From assembly GCA_049700455.1 (NCBI GenBank), contig JBNAVJ010000005.1:62001-126000 (forward strand): a stretch of 64,000 bases of DNA. The letters run 5' to 3'. The position numbers were made by a program, and so were the translations under genes. The DNA is from JBNAVJ01 sp049700455. GTDB taxonomy: Bacteria > Bacteroidota > Ignavibacteria > Tepidaquicellales > Tepidaquicellaceae. Each line of letters opens with the position of its first letter. Within the stretch, counting starts at the first letter, position 1. Below are positions 42,838-51,666 of this stretch, piece after piece. The notes under the pieces were generated by a model. It saw nothing but the letters and a program-made list of their open reading frames with translations, was not told the origin of the DNA and did no database searches.

Positions 42838-43797
42838 ATGACTTATTTAAACTTTATGAGAAAACTGATTTTAAGTTTATTTGTCTCGGGAATAATAATG
42901 TCTCAGCCTTTTGCACACGGACAGACAACATATAATTTTCTCAGACTCGATGTGGATGCCAGAAGCGCTTCACTTGCCGGTAGTTTTGTCTCTATGACAA
43001 ACGATATTAATGCAATTTTCTATAACCCATCATCGCTTACAACAATTGAATCCCCTCGCGCTTCCATTGGCTTTTTTAAATATCTAATGGATATAAATTC
43101 AGGTAATGCTGCTTTTGGTTTAAGATACAAAGATTGGGGATATTTTGGCGTTGGGATTAGATATGTTAATTATGGGACTTTTGATAAATACGATGAAAAT
43201 TATGTTAATATAGGAACTTTCTCTGCTAACGACTTTGCTATTAATTTAAGCTATGCTAATATATATCTTGACCACTTAAGTTATGGTGTATCATTAAAGT
43301 TCATCACTTCAAAATATGATGAATATTCATCATCCGCAATAGCTGGTGATATTGGAGTGCTTTACAGAATTCCACAAATTGACCTCACTTTTGGTATAAG
43401 TTTTCTTAATCTTGGTTATCAAATTTCAAATTATATTAATACACGTGAAAATCTCCCTTCAGACTTGAGAATTGGATTCAGTAAAAAACTCGAGCATCTT
43501 CCTCTTACAGTACATATCGGTTTTTCACGACTTAATGATGAAACAGACAGGTTATTCCAGCGTTTCAAAAATGTCATTGCTGGAGGTGAGTTTAACCTTA
43601 GTGACAATTTTGATTTTAGAATCGGGTATAATAATCAAATCCGACAGGACTTGAAAACTGGTACTTCACTTGGTCTTTCTGGATTCTCAGCTGGACTTGG
43701 GTTCAAATATGATAGGTATTCCCTTGATTACTCTTACAATTCAATGGGGAAAATTGGAGCCACACACAGATTTAATATTGGTTACGTCTGGAGGTAG
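42838..43797 (+). CDS. PorV/PorQ-family outer-membrane protein (T9SS-related)
   Basis: A 319-residue exported beta-barrel protein. After the signal peptide comes NFLRLDVDARSASLAGSFVSM, then INAIFYNPSSL, the PorV/PorQ/UPF0164 signature, and regular amphipathic strands run to the end (FNIGYVWR). PorV and PorQ family members are FadL-like barrels that work with T9SS as shuttle or attachment-complex parts. Two T9SS cargo genes in this window support that context. The first ATG is 42838; an internal ATG at 42856 gives a better signal peptide (MRKLILSLFVSG) and is equally likely to be the real start. Confidence 0.8.
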   Translation: MTYLNFMRKLILSLFVSGIIMSQPFAHGQTTYNFLRLDVDARSASLAGSFVSMTNDINAIFYNPSSLTTIESPRASIGFFKYLMDINSGNAAFGLRYKDWGYFGVGIRYVNYGTFDKYDENYVNIGTFSANDFAINLSYANIYLDHLSYGVSLKFITSKYDEYSSSAIAGDIGVLYRIPQIDLTFGISFLNLGYQISNYINTRENLPSDLRIGFSKKLEHLPLTVHIGFSRLNDETDRLFQRFKNVIAGGEFNLSDNFDFRIGYNNQIRQDLKTGTSLGLSGFSAGLGFKYDRYSLDYSYNSMGKIGATHRFNIGYVWR

Positions 43798-43892
43798 TAA
43801 AAAGGGCTTTTGATTTTTACCCTCTCATTTCATTATAGAATGTTGTTGGAAGGCGTGTATATCTTATAACTTTGTGGCAGATATAAGTTTTT

Positions 43893-44804
43893 TTAGAAGA
43901 GATTAAGTTTTATCCCATCTTTTCGGATTTTCTCCGTAAGTTTCTGAATTTCTAAAAGTGTATTGTTAAGCGTATCAAAAAACTTTTCATCATAGATAAA
44001 TTTCCCAAGACCACTTCTTTTTTGCTGTACATCGCCTACCAGAAGGTTAACATTGGTAACAAGGCTATCAACCTTAACAGTCAATTTTTGCATATCTTCC
44101 AGCACATTTGTAACACCGGGTTTGGTCGAATCAAGCAGTGAATTTACGTTATCAAATGTATATCCTGCTTTGTCAGTAAGGTTACGAATAGAATTTTTGT
44201 TTTCTACTATGAGTTTATTCAGATTGCCTGTTGTAGCTCGCAAATTGCTAAGTGACAATTTTAAATCAGACTTCATAGCAGGATCGCCAACTATTTCATT
44301 AACATTTAAAAGGACTTTATCAATATTATCTGTTACTTTAGAAAATTTGTTTATCAATTCTTTTGTATCAACAGCAAGGTTACTAATATTTCGAAGCGCA
44401 GAGGATATATCAGCTGAACCATTCCCTGAGAGAGCTTGGGTATAATCTATCTCTTGTGAATCAGAACCTGGATAAATAAGCAGTTGTTTCCCCCCCATCA
44501 ATTCAACCGTTGCTACTTCGATTTGATAATCACGTTTGATTTTTACATCTTTTTCTAATTTAAATTTTACTTCTACAGAGTCTCCCACAAGGTCAATACT
44601 CATAACCTTCCCCTTCTTAACGCCATTTACACTTACAAGATCTCCCTCCAATAAACCTGTAACATTTCTGAAATATGCTTTTAGAACAATCGTCTCTTTA
44701 CTGAGGAGAAAGCCCTTTGCCCAAAACGCTGTTGCTACTACTATTATAAGCGCTACAAAAACAAAGATCCCTACCTTTAACTCTGATAATTTTTGACTGG
44801 ACAT
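43893..44804 (-). CDS. MlaD/MCE-family lipid transport protein
   Basis: A 303-residue protein with one N-terminal membrane anchor (VGIFVFVALIIVVATAFW) and an MCE domain at about residues 38-120 (FRNVTGLLEGDLVSVNGVKKGKVMSI, VATVELMGGKQLLIYPG). A long helical, Leu/Asn/Val-rich region (about 130-290) then forms a coiled coil or tunnel. MCE proteins bridge inner and outer membranes for phospholipid trafficking as part of an ABC system. The MlaE/F-like partners are not adjacent. It lies one base after the greA stop. Confidence 0.9.
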   Translation of the reverse strand: MSSQKLSELKVGIFVFVALIIVVATAFWAKGFLLSKETIVLKAYFRNVTGLLEGDLVSVNGVKKGKVMSIDLVGDSVEVKFKLEKDVKIKRDYQIEVATVELMGGKQLLIYPGSDSQEIDYTQALSGNGSADISSALRNISNLAVDTKELINKFSKVTDNIDKVLLNVNEIVGDPAMKSDLKLSLSNLRATTGNLNKLIVENKNSIRNLTDKAGYTFDNVNSLLDSTKPGVTNVLEDMQKLTVKVDSLVTNVNLLVGDVQQKRSGLGKFIYDEKFFDTLNNTLLEIQKLTEKIRKDGIKLNLF

Positions 44805-44805
44805 T

Positions 44806-45291
44806 TTATTTTAGTTTTGTAATTTCAAGAACCTTGTACTGCATTATCCCATCAGGGGCAGATACTTCAACCACATCACCGACCTTTTTTCCAAGCAGAG
44901 CTTTTCCCAGAGGAGAAGTTACAGAAATTTTATCAAGTTCAAAATCAGCATCGTCAGGAGACACAAGTGTAAAGGAAATTTCTTCCTTATATTTGATATC
45001 AAGGACCTTTACGGTACAAAGGATAAACACTTCATCATCAGGCATATCTTCAGGATTAATAACTTTAGCCCTCGATAACAAATTTTCGAGTTTACTAATC
45101 TTCATTTCAAGCCGTGTTTGAGCTTCTCTTGCCGCATCGTACTCTGAATTCTCACTCAAGTCCCCATGCCCACGTGCTTCGGCAATTTTTTCGGCGATTT
45201 CTTTCCTCTGCCGTGTTACCAAATCGTGTAATTCCTTTTCAAGTTCCGAAAGTCGATCTTTTGTAAGATAGACTGTTTTATTTTCTCCCAT
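44806..45291 (-). CDS. greA: GreA, transcript cleavage elongation factor
   Basis: A 161-residue factor that rescues arrested RNA polymerase by stimulating transcript cleavage. The N-terminal coiled coil carries the acidic tip region (IAEARGHGDLSENSEYDAAREAQ, with Asp and Glu at the tip) and the C-terminal FKBP-like domain has VTVLDIK-type and ISVTSPLGKALLGKKVGDVVEV. It lies between ribBA and the MCE gene. Confidence 0.96.
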   Translation of the reverse strand: MGENKTVYLTKDRLSELEKELHDLVTRQRKEIAEKIAEARGHGDLSENSEYDAAREAQTRLEMKISKLENLLSRAKVINPEDMPDDEVFILCTVKVLDIKYKEEISFTLVSPDDADFELDKISVTSPLGKALLGKKVGDVVEVSAPDGIMQYKVLEITKLK

Positions 45292-45293
45292 TG

Positions 45294-46556
45294 TTAATTT
45301 ACCTTTTTGTGTTTTTGAGTTTCAGATTTACCATTATTAAGTAAAATCAAATGACCGAGCTTATCCCTTTTCGCCAGAAGATAAGTGAGGTTCTCTGGAT
45401 TTGCTGGCATCTCTATAGGAACACGCTCAACAACTTCAAGTCCATATCCTTCTAATCCAACAATTTTTTTTGGATTATTTGTGAGTAATCTCATTTTAGT
45501 TACACCCAAATCTTTTAAGATTTGCGCCCCAATTCCGTAATCCCTTAAATCAGGATGAAAACCTAATGCTATATTTGCTTCAACAGTATCTTTCCCCCTC
45601 TCCTGTAATTGATAAGCTCTTAATTTATTCAGCAAACCAATCCCCCGACCTTCCTGCCTCATATATAATAACACACCACTTCCGTTTTTTTCAATCATCC
45701 GCATAGATTCTATTAACTGGTCACGACAATCGCATCTCAGCGAGCCAAAAACATCTCCAGTTAAACATTCAGAATGTACCCTAACAAGAGTTGGTTTCTT
45801 ACTGTTAATTTTCCCCTTTATAAGCGCAATGTGTTCTTTAGCATCCACTCGACTCTTATACATTATTATCTTGAAATTACCAAATCTGCTTGGGAGATTA
45901 GCATCAACCATACGCTCTACTAACTTATCTGTTCTCAATCTATATTGAATCAAATCCCTGATGGAGATTATTTTCAAATTGTGCTTTTTAGCAATTTTTA
46001 CAAGTTCAGGAAGCCTTGCCATTTCACCGTTTTCTTTCAACACTTCGCACAAAACCCCCGCAGGATAATGTCCTGCAAGTTTTGCAAGGTCAACAGCTGC
46101 CTCAGTATGCCCTGCCCTTTTTAATACTCCGCCATCTTCAGCCTTCAGCGGGAAAATATGTCCCGGTCTTCCTAAATCTGAAGGCTTTGTATGAGGATTA
46201 ATCAGTGCCCGAATTGTTTTATTACGATCAAAGGCTGAAATACCTGTTGTTGTCCCTTTCAGGTAATCAACGCTAACTGTAAAGGCTGTTTCGTGTAAAG
46301 CCGTATTTTCTTCAGTCATCATCTCTATCTGAAGTTCATCCAGTCGCTTCTTTTCCATTGGGACACATATCAATCCTCCCGCATTTTTAATTAAAAAGTT
46401 TACCAGTACGGGTGTTGATTTTTCTGCCGAATAAATCATATCCCCTTCATTTTCTCGATGTTCATCATCAACAACTATCACAATTTTTCCATTCCGAAAA
46501 TCACTTATAGCAGATTCAATAGAACTAAATCTGAAACTCTTTCTCTCCGCCTTCAT
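45294..46556 (-). CDS. ribBA: RibBA, DHBP synthase / GTP cyclohydrolase II
   Basis: Bifunctional riboflavin enzyme, 420 residues. Residues about 8-205 are RibB (IVVDDEHRENEGDMIYSAE, GHTEAAVDLAKLAG with catalytic residues). Residues about 215-405 are RibA, with the zinc cysteines in HSECLTGDVFGSLRCDC, MRQEGRGIGLLNK and GIGAQILKDLGV. RibB makes the four-carbon unit DHBP and RibA opens GTP. Both feed FMN/FAD synthesis. It lies two bases upstream of greA and 18 downstream of yajC. No FMN riboswitch is seen upstream. Confidence 0.96.
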   Translation of the reverse strand: MKAERKSFRFSSIESAISDFRNGKIVIVVDDEHRENEGDMIYSAEKSTPVLVNFLIKNAGGLICVPMEKKRLDELQIEMMTEENTALHETAFTVSVDYLKGTTTGISAFDRNKTIRALINPHTKPSDLGRPGHIFPLKAEDGGVLKRAGHTEAAVDLAKLAGHYPAGVLCEVLKENGEMARLPELVKIAKKHNLKIISIRDLIQYRLRTDKLVERMVDANLPSRFGNFKIIMYKSRVDAKEHIALIKGKINSKKPTLVRVHSECLTGDVFGSLRCDCRDQLIESMRMIEKNGSGVLLYMRQEGRGIGLLNKLRAYQLQERGKDTVEANIALGFHPDLRDYGIGAQILKDLGVTKMRLLTNNPKKIVGLEGYGLEVVERVPIEMPANPENLTYLLAKRDKLGHLILLNNGKSETQKHKKVN

Positions 46557-46574
46557 CTTATATAAAAGATAACA

Positions 46575-46904
46575 TTATTTCTTTTGCACATCAGTTACAC
46601 CAATAATTACACCGATTCCACTTTTCTCCATTCTCACCTTTACATTGTCTGCAATTTTCACAAGAACTACATTCCCATCAACTCCTTCCACCTCTCCATA
46701 AATTCCTGCTGTCGTAATTATTTTATCCCCTTTCTTAACAGATTCAAGTAAACGTTGTCTTTCCTTCTGACGCTTTTGTTGAGGTCTCAGAATAAGAAGA
46801 TAAAATATAACAATTATCAATAGGAATGGCAAAATAGTCCCCAGTAGCTGTTCCATTCCACCAGGTTGTCCCTGCAATAAAACAAAATTCAGTACTTTAT
46901 CCAT
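46575..46904 (-). CDS. yajC: YajC, Sec translocase accessory subunit
   Basis: A 109-residue protein with one membrane segment (LLGTILPFLLIIVIFYLLIL) followed by the YajC motif RPQQKRQKERQRLLESVKKGD and a small beta domain. It works with SecDF in protein export. It lies 21 bases after the tgt stop, the order tgt-yajC that is common in bacteria. Confidence 0.94.
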   Translation of the reverse strand: MDKVLNFVLLQGQPGGMEQLLGTILPFLLIIVIFYLLILRPQQKRQKERQRLLESVKKGDKIITTAGIYGEVEGVDGNVVLVKIADNVKVRMEKSGIGVIIGVTDVQKK

Positions 46905-46925
46905 TCTTTTATCCTTTCTATTTTT

Positions 46926-48086
46926 TTAGTTTTTAAAATCTTTTGAGTTATATTTTTCAATAAAATCTTCCTTAAATTTTTTAAATCTATTTTCTCCGAT
47001 AGCCTCTCTTATTTTTTCCATCAGTTTTAGATAAAAACCAAGGTTATGAACACTTGCCAGTTGCATTCCTAAAATCTCTTTCGCCATAAATAAATGCCTT
47101 ATATAAGCAAATGAGAAATTTTTACTTACATAAGTACTATACTCGTCATCAATAAATCTGAAATCTGACGCAAACTTTGAATTCTTTATATTTATTTCCC
47201 CTCTCGAAGTAAATAGTCGTCCATGCCGCGCATTACGCGTTGGCAAAACACAATCAAACATATCTACCCCCCTGTCAACACACTCAAGCAAATCTATCGG
47301 AGTTCCTACTCCCATAAGATATATCGGTTTCATAGCTGGTAACAACTCAGTACTGAAATCTACAAGTTCATACATAACCTCAGCCGGCTCACCAACAGCA
47401 AGCCCACCAATAGCATTTCCATTAAAATCAAGTTCTGAAAGTTCTTCGATGCTTCTTCTTCTCAAATCTTTGAAAGTCCCTCCCTGTGTAATTGCATAAA
47501 GATATTGAGGGAATCCATACTTATCTTCCGTTAACTTAAATTGTTGCAAACATCTCTTTTCCCAATCAAATGTTCTGCGAATAGACTTTTCAACAGTTTT
47601 CCTATCACTTGGATTAGGTAAACATTCATCAAGACTCATCATAATATCAGAACCTATAACCCTCTGAATATCTATAGCCTTTTCAGGAGTTAGCAAATGT
47701 CTTGAACCATCTATATGAGATGTAAATTCAACACCCTCATCACGCACTCTTTTAAGCCCAGCAAGACTGAACACCTGAAAACCTCCGCTATCTGTAAGAA
47801 TACTACTTTTCCAACTCATAAATTTATGTAAGCCTCCAGCAAGACTTAAAACTTCAACTCCGGGGCGAAGGTACAGATGATATGTGTTTGCAAGAATTAT
47901 TCTTGTATCAAATTCTTCCAGATCTCTGTTTCCCACAGCTTTTATAGCACCCGAAGTACCAACAGGCATAAACACAGGAGTTTCAATCTCGGAATGAGAA
48001 GTAGTAATTACCCCACATCTTGCTTTAGTGCCTGGTTCATTGCTATTGTAAAGAACACGAAAAAAATCTATCTTACTGGTTCCCAC
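46926..48086 (-). CDS. tgt: Tgt, queuine tRNA-ribosyltransferase
   Basis: A 386-residue enzyme that exchanges guanine 34 for a queuosine precursor in GUN-anticodon tRNAs. Signatures are ILTDSGGFQVFSLAG with the catalytic Asp, GGTFKDLRRRS, and FDCVLPTRNARHGRLFT (nucleophile Asp). The Zn site is expected toward the C-terminus, but the usual Cys-x-Cys-x-x-Cys is not evident in the last 80 residues, which is noted as odd. The start is GTG at 48086, overlapping the glycosyltransferase gene by 19 bases. Confidence 0.93.
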   Translation of the reverse strand: MGTSKIDFFRVLYNSNEPGTKARCGVITTSHSEIETPVFMPVGTSGAIKAVGNRDLEEFDTRIILANTYHLYLRPGVEVLSLAGGLHKFMSWKSSILTDSGGFQVFSLAGLKRVRDEGVEFTSHIDGSRHLLTPEKAIDIQRVIGSDIMMSLDECLPNPSDRKTVEKSIRRTFDWEKRCLQQFKLTEDKYGFPQYLYAITQGGTFKDLRRRSIEELSELDFNGNAIGGLAVGEPAEVMYELVDFSTELLPAMKPIYLMGVGTPIDLLECVDRGVDMFDCVLPTRNARHGRLFTSRGEINIKNSKFASDFRFIDDEYSTYVSKNFSFAYIRHLFMAKEILGMQLASVHNLGFYLKLMEKIREAIGENRFKKFKEDFIEKYNSKDFKN

Positions 48087-48793
48087 GTCTTAGATATTGA
48101 CTTCCTGAATAAAATCACTGAAATAGCATTTTTAGCCCAGTCGAAAAAAACTCTCATATATCCATATCTTCTATATCTACGTGGGGACTCATAAATTATG
48201 CAATCTTTTACAAAAAGAATCCGTCCAAATTTCCTTATCCTTTTATACAAATCAAAATCCTCACCTGCAAATAAAGTTTCATTATACCCGCCAACTTTTT
48301 CAAACACTTTACGTTTTATCACATGACACTCACCTCTGCCCATTCCCATAAAAAACTTGTTCAAAATTCTTACATAACAATTATAAAGCTTATGGAATAT
48401 CTTATCACTTAGTTTCTCCTCTTCAGGGAAAACTCTTACAGGAAATGCAATCGCCACAAAAGAATCATCGTTATAAAATCTGCTTACTAAATTAAAGAAC
48501 TTATTTATATTGGAGAATCTTGTATCGGCATTCAAAAAAACAAGAACATCTCCATCTGAGCCGGAATATCCTCGATTTCTACCAATGGAAATGTTCTTAA
48601 TTAACTTATCATCCTGTATTAAAATTTTATCCACATAATGCTTTGCTATTTCAACCGTATCATCACTGCTCCCACCATCACTCAAAATCAGTTCTACATT
48701 GTAACAATTTCTAACTCCATTCTCAAACTGTTTTAACATACTTTCTATCAACTTCTCTTCATTCAAAGTCGGAATAATAACGCTAATATGCAT
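48068..48793 (-). CDS. Family 2 glycosyltransferase
   Basis: A 241-residue GT-A enzyme without membrane segments. MHISVIIPTLNEEKLIESML is the nucleotide-binding N-terminus, ILSDGGSSDDTV and FLNADTRF give the D-x-D-like region, and GRGECHVIKR plus GGYNETLFAGEDFDLYKRI follow. It is similar to short GT2 enzymes that act on lipid carriers or small metabolites. I use ATG 48793 rather than TTG 48796. The acceptor is not predictable, and its place between rpmB and tgt gives no clue. Confidence 0.88.
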   Translation of the reverse strand: MHISVIIPTLNEEKLIESMLKQFENGVRNCYNVELILSDGGSSDDTVEIAKHYVDKILIQDDKLIKNISIGRNRGYSGSDGDVLVFLNADTRFSNINKFFNLVSRFYNDDSFVAIAFPVRVFPEEEKLSDKIFHKLYNCYVRILNKFFMGMGRGECHVIKRKVFEKVGGYNETLFAGEDFDLYKRIRKFGRILFVKDCIIYESPRRYRRYGYMRVFFDWAKNAISVILFRKSISKTWEPVR

Positions 48794-48805
48794 CAAACCA
48801 ACGTT

Positions 48806-49012
48806 CTATAGTAATCCCTTCAAGCCTTTTTTATCTATTGTTCGTAGCCCTTCAGTTGAAACTTTTAGAGTTACGTATCGTTTTTCTTCAGGCAACCAGA
48901 TTCTCTTTTTCTGTAAGTTTGGCAATTGACGTCTTTTAGTGCGATTATTCGCATGTGAAACGTTGTTTCCAACAAGTGGTTTTTTTCCTGTTATTTTACA
49001 TACTTTAGGCAT
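48806..49012 (-). CDS. rpmB: Ribosomal protein bL28
   Basis: A 68-residue large-subunit protein. CKITGKKPLVGNNVSHANNR is the L28 N-terminal signature, then RTKRRQLPNLQKKRIW and VTLKVSTEGLRTIDKKG. It has a strong ribosome site (AGGAGAGG) 5-6 bases before the ATG. It follows the bL38-like gene by 12 bases. Confidence 0.95.
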   Translation of the reverse strand: MPKVCKITGKKPLVGNNVSHANNRTKRRQLPNLQKKRIWLPEEKRYVTLKVSTEGLRTIDKKGLKGLL

Positions 49013-49024
49013 TATATCCTCTCC

Positions 49025-49231
49025 TTATGGTTTATATTCTTTAAATGTTGACTCATAAATTCTCATATTCCGAATGGAGAATTTATAAGTACCTTTGTTG
49101 CTTTTAATTGCTTTGACCATTCTGACATTAAGGATACGAGTTTCCTTATTTGTGTCTGGACAGATAGCAGTTACATCGTGTTTACGTGCTAACTTTGCTG
49201 CTTTTTCTGCAAATGTTTGTGCTTTTGCCAT
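49025..49231 (-). CDS. Small basic protein, possible bL38-type (DUF4295-like) ribosomal protein
   Basis: A 68-residue lysine-rich protein (MAKAQTFAEKAAKLARKHD, then a central Cys and RILNVRMVKAIKSNKG). I do not recognise it firmly. Its C-terminal half (MVKAIKSNKGTYKFSIRNMR) resembles the core of DUF4295, the Bacteroidota ribosomal protein called bL38, which usually sits near L28 and L33. Here it lies between plsX and rpmB, on the same strand, with a 12-base gap to rpmB and a five-base gap to plsX. The coding call is good. The bL38 assignment is a guess from pattern and position. Confidence 0.6.
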   Translation of the reverse strand: MAKAQTFAEKAAKLARKHDVTAICPDTNKETRILNVRMVKAIKSNKGTYKFSIRNMRIYESTFKEYKP

Positions 49232-49236
49232 AATTA

Positions 49237-50271
49237 TTATTTATTATTTTTATCATTCAATTTTCTATTTTGTAAAACGGCTTTTATCCTATCGTTAACC
49301 CGTTTACGAACAGTTTCCTCAGCTCTAAAAATCATATTTTTGATTGCCAGTGGCGTAGATTTTCCATGTCCAATTATTGATACACCATTAACCCCCAGTA
49401 GCGGTACTCCACCATAATACTGGTAATCAAATTCTTTTGCTATTTGTCTGAGCGCACTCTGAGCCATGCCTACTTTCAGTTTGTTTATCAGGCTACTCTC
49501 AGCAAGTTTTCTAAATTTAGCCTTCAGAAGCCCAAGCACACTCTCTGCAAATTTTAAAATAACATTACCAACAAATCCGTCACAAACAACAACATTTACT
49601 TTACCTTTCAGAATATCTCCACCTTCTATATTCCCCACAAAGTTAAGTTCACTTCTTGATAATAATTCATAAGCTTCCAGGGTTAATTCATTTCCTTTAG
49701 TGTTTTCTTCACCAACACTTAAAAGCCCAACCTTTGGGTTTTCAACACCTAAAATGTAGCTGGAATATACACTCCCCATTAATGCATATTCAACAAGATT
49801 ATTAGCTCTGCAATCCACCGTTGCTCCAACATCAAATAACATTACACTTCCTTTCTCAGAAGGAAACATAGAACCGATAGTAGGCCTACTAATTCCTTCA
49901 ATACGACCTAACTTTAGGGTAGAACTCGCAAGAACTGCTCCAGTGTTTCCAGCACTGATAAAGGCGTCAGCTTTCTTTTCTAATTGTAAACTTAATGCTA
50001 CATTGATTGACGAATTAGGTTTCTGCTTGAAGGCTTCGGATGGATTATCTTCCATCGTAACCACTTCGTCAGCATTAACAACTGACACATTACTAAGTTG
50101 CAGATTTTGTTTCTCTAAAACCTGTCTTATCTCTTTTTCTCTCCCAACAAGAATAATCTCAAGGTCTTTCCTTTCAGAAGCGGCTTCAATGGAACCCAAT
50201 ACTTCGTTTCGTGGAGCATTATCGCTACCCATAGCATCTACTGTAACCCGTATTTTTTCTAAAGTCTCCAT
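49237..50271 (-). CDS. plsX: PlsX, phosphate acyltransferase
   Basis: A 344-residue enzyme making acyl phosphate from acyl-ACP for phospholipid synthesis. VTVDAMGSDNAP at the N-terminus, ISAGNTGAVLASS, GAVLASSTLKLGRI, SVGEENTKGNEL and VVCDGFVGNVILK are PlsX motifs. It follows rpmF in the usual yceD-rpmF-plsX order. It probably works with PlsY and FabH; fabH is elsewhere in this window. Confidence 0.95.
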   Translation of the reverse strand: METLEKIRVTVDAMGSDNAPRNEVLGSIEAASERKDLEIILVGREKEIRQVLEKQNLQLSNVSVVNADEVVTMEDNPSEAFKQKPNSSINVALSLQLEKKADAFISAGNTGAVLASSTLKLGRIEGISRPTIGSMFPSEKGSVMLFDVGATVDCRANNLVEYALMGSVYSSYILGVENPKVGLLSVGEENTKGNELTLEAYELLSRSELNFVGNIEGGDILKGKVNVVVCDGFVGNVILKFAESVLGLLKAKFRKLAESSLINKLKVGMAQSALRQIAKEFDYQYYGGVPLLGVNGVSIIGHGKSTPLAIKNMIFRAEETVRKRVNDRIKAVLQNRKLNDKNNK

Positions 50272-50290
50272 CTGTAAAAAAAGGGGACTT

Positions 50291-50470
50291 TTACTTTTTC
50301 GGAATTATAACACTTTTACCGTCATAGTACCCGCAACCTGGACAAACCTTATGATTAAGTTTCATTTCTCCACAATTTGGACAGGGAGTCATACTCGGCA
50401 CTTCTGCTTTATAATGTGTTCGTCTTTTGCGACCACGTGACTTTGAATGTCTTCGCTTCGGATTTGGCAT
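50291..50470 (-). CDS. rpmF: Ribosomal protein bL32
   Basis: A 59-residue protein found by reading the minus strand (ATG complement at 50468-50470, TAA at 50291-50293). It begins MPNPKRRHSKSRGRKRR, then TPCPNCGEMKLNHKVCPGCG, with the four zinc-binding cysteines (C+ form of L32). The position between yceD and plsX is the conserved order. Confidence 0.95.
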   Translation of the reverse strand: MPNPKRRHSKSRGRKRRTHYKAEVPSMTPCPNCGEMKLNHKVCPGCGYYDGKSVIIPKK

Positions 50471-50476
50471 ATCTAT

Positions 50477-51034
50477 TTATTTTGATTTCTTTATTATTTT
50501 TATCGTCTTTTCTAAATCGGATTTAAATGATTTCTTAATTAAAACCCTGCTATCAAATATCTCATCCAGCGTTCTGTGACAGACACTACATACACCATCA
50601 ATTTCATCTGGAACCCTTCTCATAGGCAATGATAACAAAATGTAATCTCTCAAATCATTTGTAATATCAAGATCCTTAGTATGTTCAGAAATCACCTTAA
50701 AATTATCATCCTTTAATTCCTCTTTCTCTACCGAATCTACATAACGTTCAAATTTATATGATAACCCTTGCCTACGAGTAAAATCAAACTTATACACAAG
50801 TTCAAAGGTATTCTGTAACTTATACTCAAACGGATCAAGACACCTATCACACAAAAACTTCAATAAACACTCAAAACTCACTTCCAAATCAATCTGATGA
50901 TATGTTTTAACTACCTTGACCTTAACATAAACATCAGATAGAAATTCTATTTCAGATAAATTAAAAACAGAGGGCTTTTCAAGAAATTCAACAAAATGCT
51001 CACCCTCTTTTAAACTTGCAATGTTTAAAATCAT
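50477..51034 (-). CDS. yceD: YceD/DUF177 family protein
   Basis: A 185-residue cytoplasmic protein with the two paired cysteine elements of the family (FLCDRCLDPF at about 77-86, and GVCSVCHRTLDE at about 145). YceD is linked to 23S rRNA accumulation and is conserved beside rpmF. It ends six bases before rpmF starts. Function is inferred mainly from the conserved neighbourhood. Confidence 0.88.
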   Translation of the reverse strand: MILNIASLKEGEHFVEFLEKPSVFNLSEIEFLSDVYVKVKVVKTYHQIDLEVSFECLLKFLCDRCLDPFEYKLQNTFELVYKFDFTRRQGLSYKFERYVDSVEKEELKDDNFKVISEHTKDLDITNDLRDYILLSLPMRRVPDEIDGVCSVCHRTLDEIFDSRVLIKKSFKSDLEKTIKIIKKSK

Positions 51035-51070
51035 TAGGAACTACCACCTTTCTGTGAAGTAGTCCTGAAA

Positions 51071-51463
51071 TTAATGGCTTAACGATTCAACAAAATTTTT
51101 GTATGAAGCAGCATCCATTAGAGCATTCAGCTCTGCGGGGTCCGCAATTTCAATTCTCACAAGCCATCCCCTTCCATAGGGGTCTTCATTAACAAGGGCA
51201 GGGGCATTGTTCACTTCAGTATTTGCTTCAATCAATTTCCCACTAATAGGACTGAAAAGCTCTGCAACAGTTTTTACTGCTTCAATTGAACCAACAGCCT
51301 CGCCTTGTTTTACTTCAGAACCAACTTCTTTCGTACAATCAAAATAAATAATATCTCCTAACTGGCTCTGAGCATAATCCGTAATCCCTACTGTCCCAAT
51401 ATTGCCATCAACTCTTACATATTCATGATCGTTTGAATACTTACAGTTTTCGGGAATATTCAC
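51071..51463 (-). CDS. gcvH: GcvH, glycine cleavage H protein
   Basis: A 130-residue lipoyl carrier. HEYVRVDGNIGTVGITDYAQ and LGDIIYFDCTKEVGSEVKQGE precede the lipoylation lysine in GSIEAVKTVAELFSP, and NEDPYGRGWLVRI ends the fold. It moves the aminomethyl group in glycine cleavage. The other gcv genes are not in the window. It is separated by 203 bases from ggt, upstream. Confidence 0.96.
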   Translation of the reverse strand: MNIPENCKYSNDHEYVRVDGNIGTVGITDYAQSQLGDIIYFDCTKEVGSEVKQGEAVGSIEAVKTVAELFSPISGKLIEANTEVNNAPALVNEDPYGRGWLVRIEIADPAELNALMDAASYKNFVESLSH

Positions 51464-51666
51464 TGTACAAAAATTTATTTAAAGCAATAATTTAACAAAA
51501 ATCAAAAACTAATTCAATTAATTAATTTATCTATCCAGATACTCACTTTCAGATAAGCTTCAACAGTGCCTTGTTTATAAACCAGTTTACATTTCTACAA
51601 CTTGAGAAATAAAACAAATACGCAACAAAAATTTAGAAGATCCTCCAGATAGTCGTTTACTGCCTA

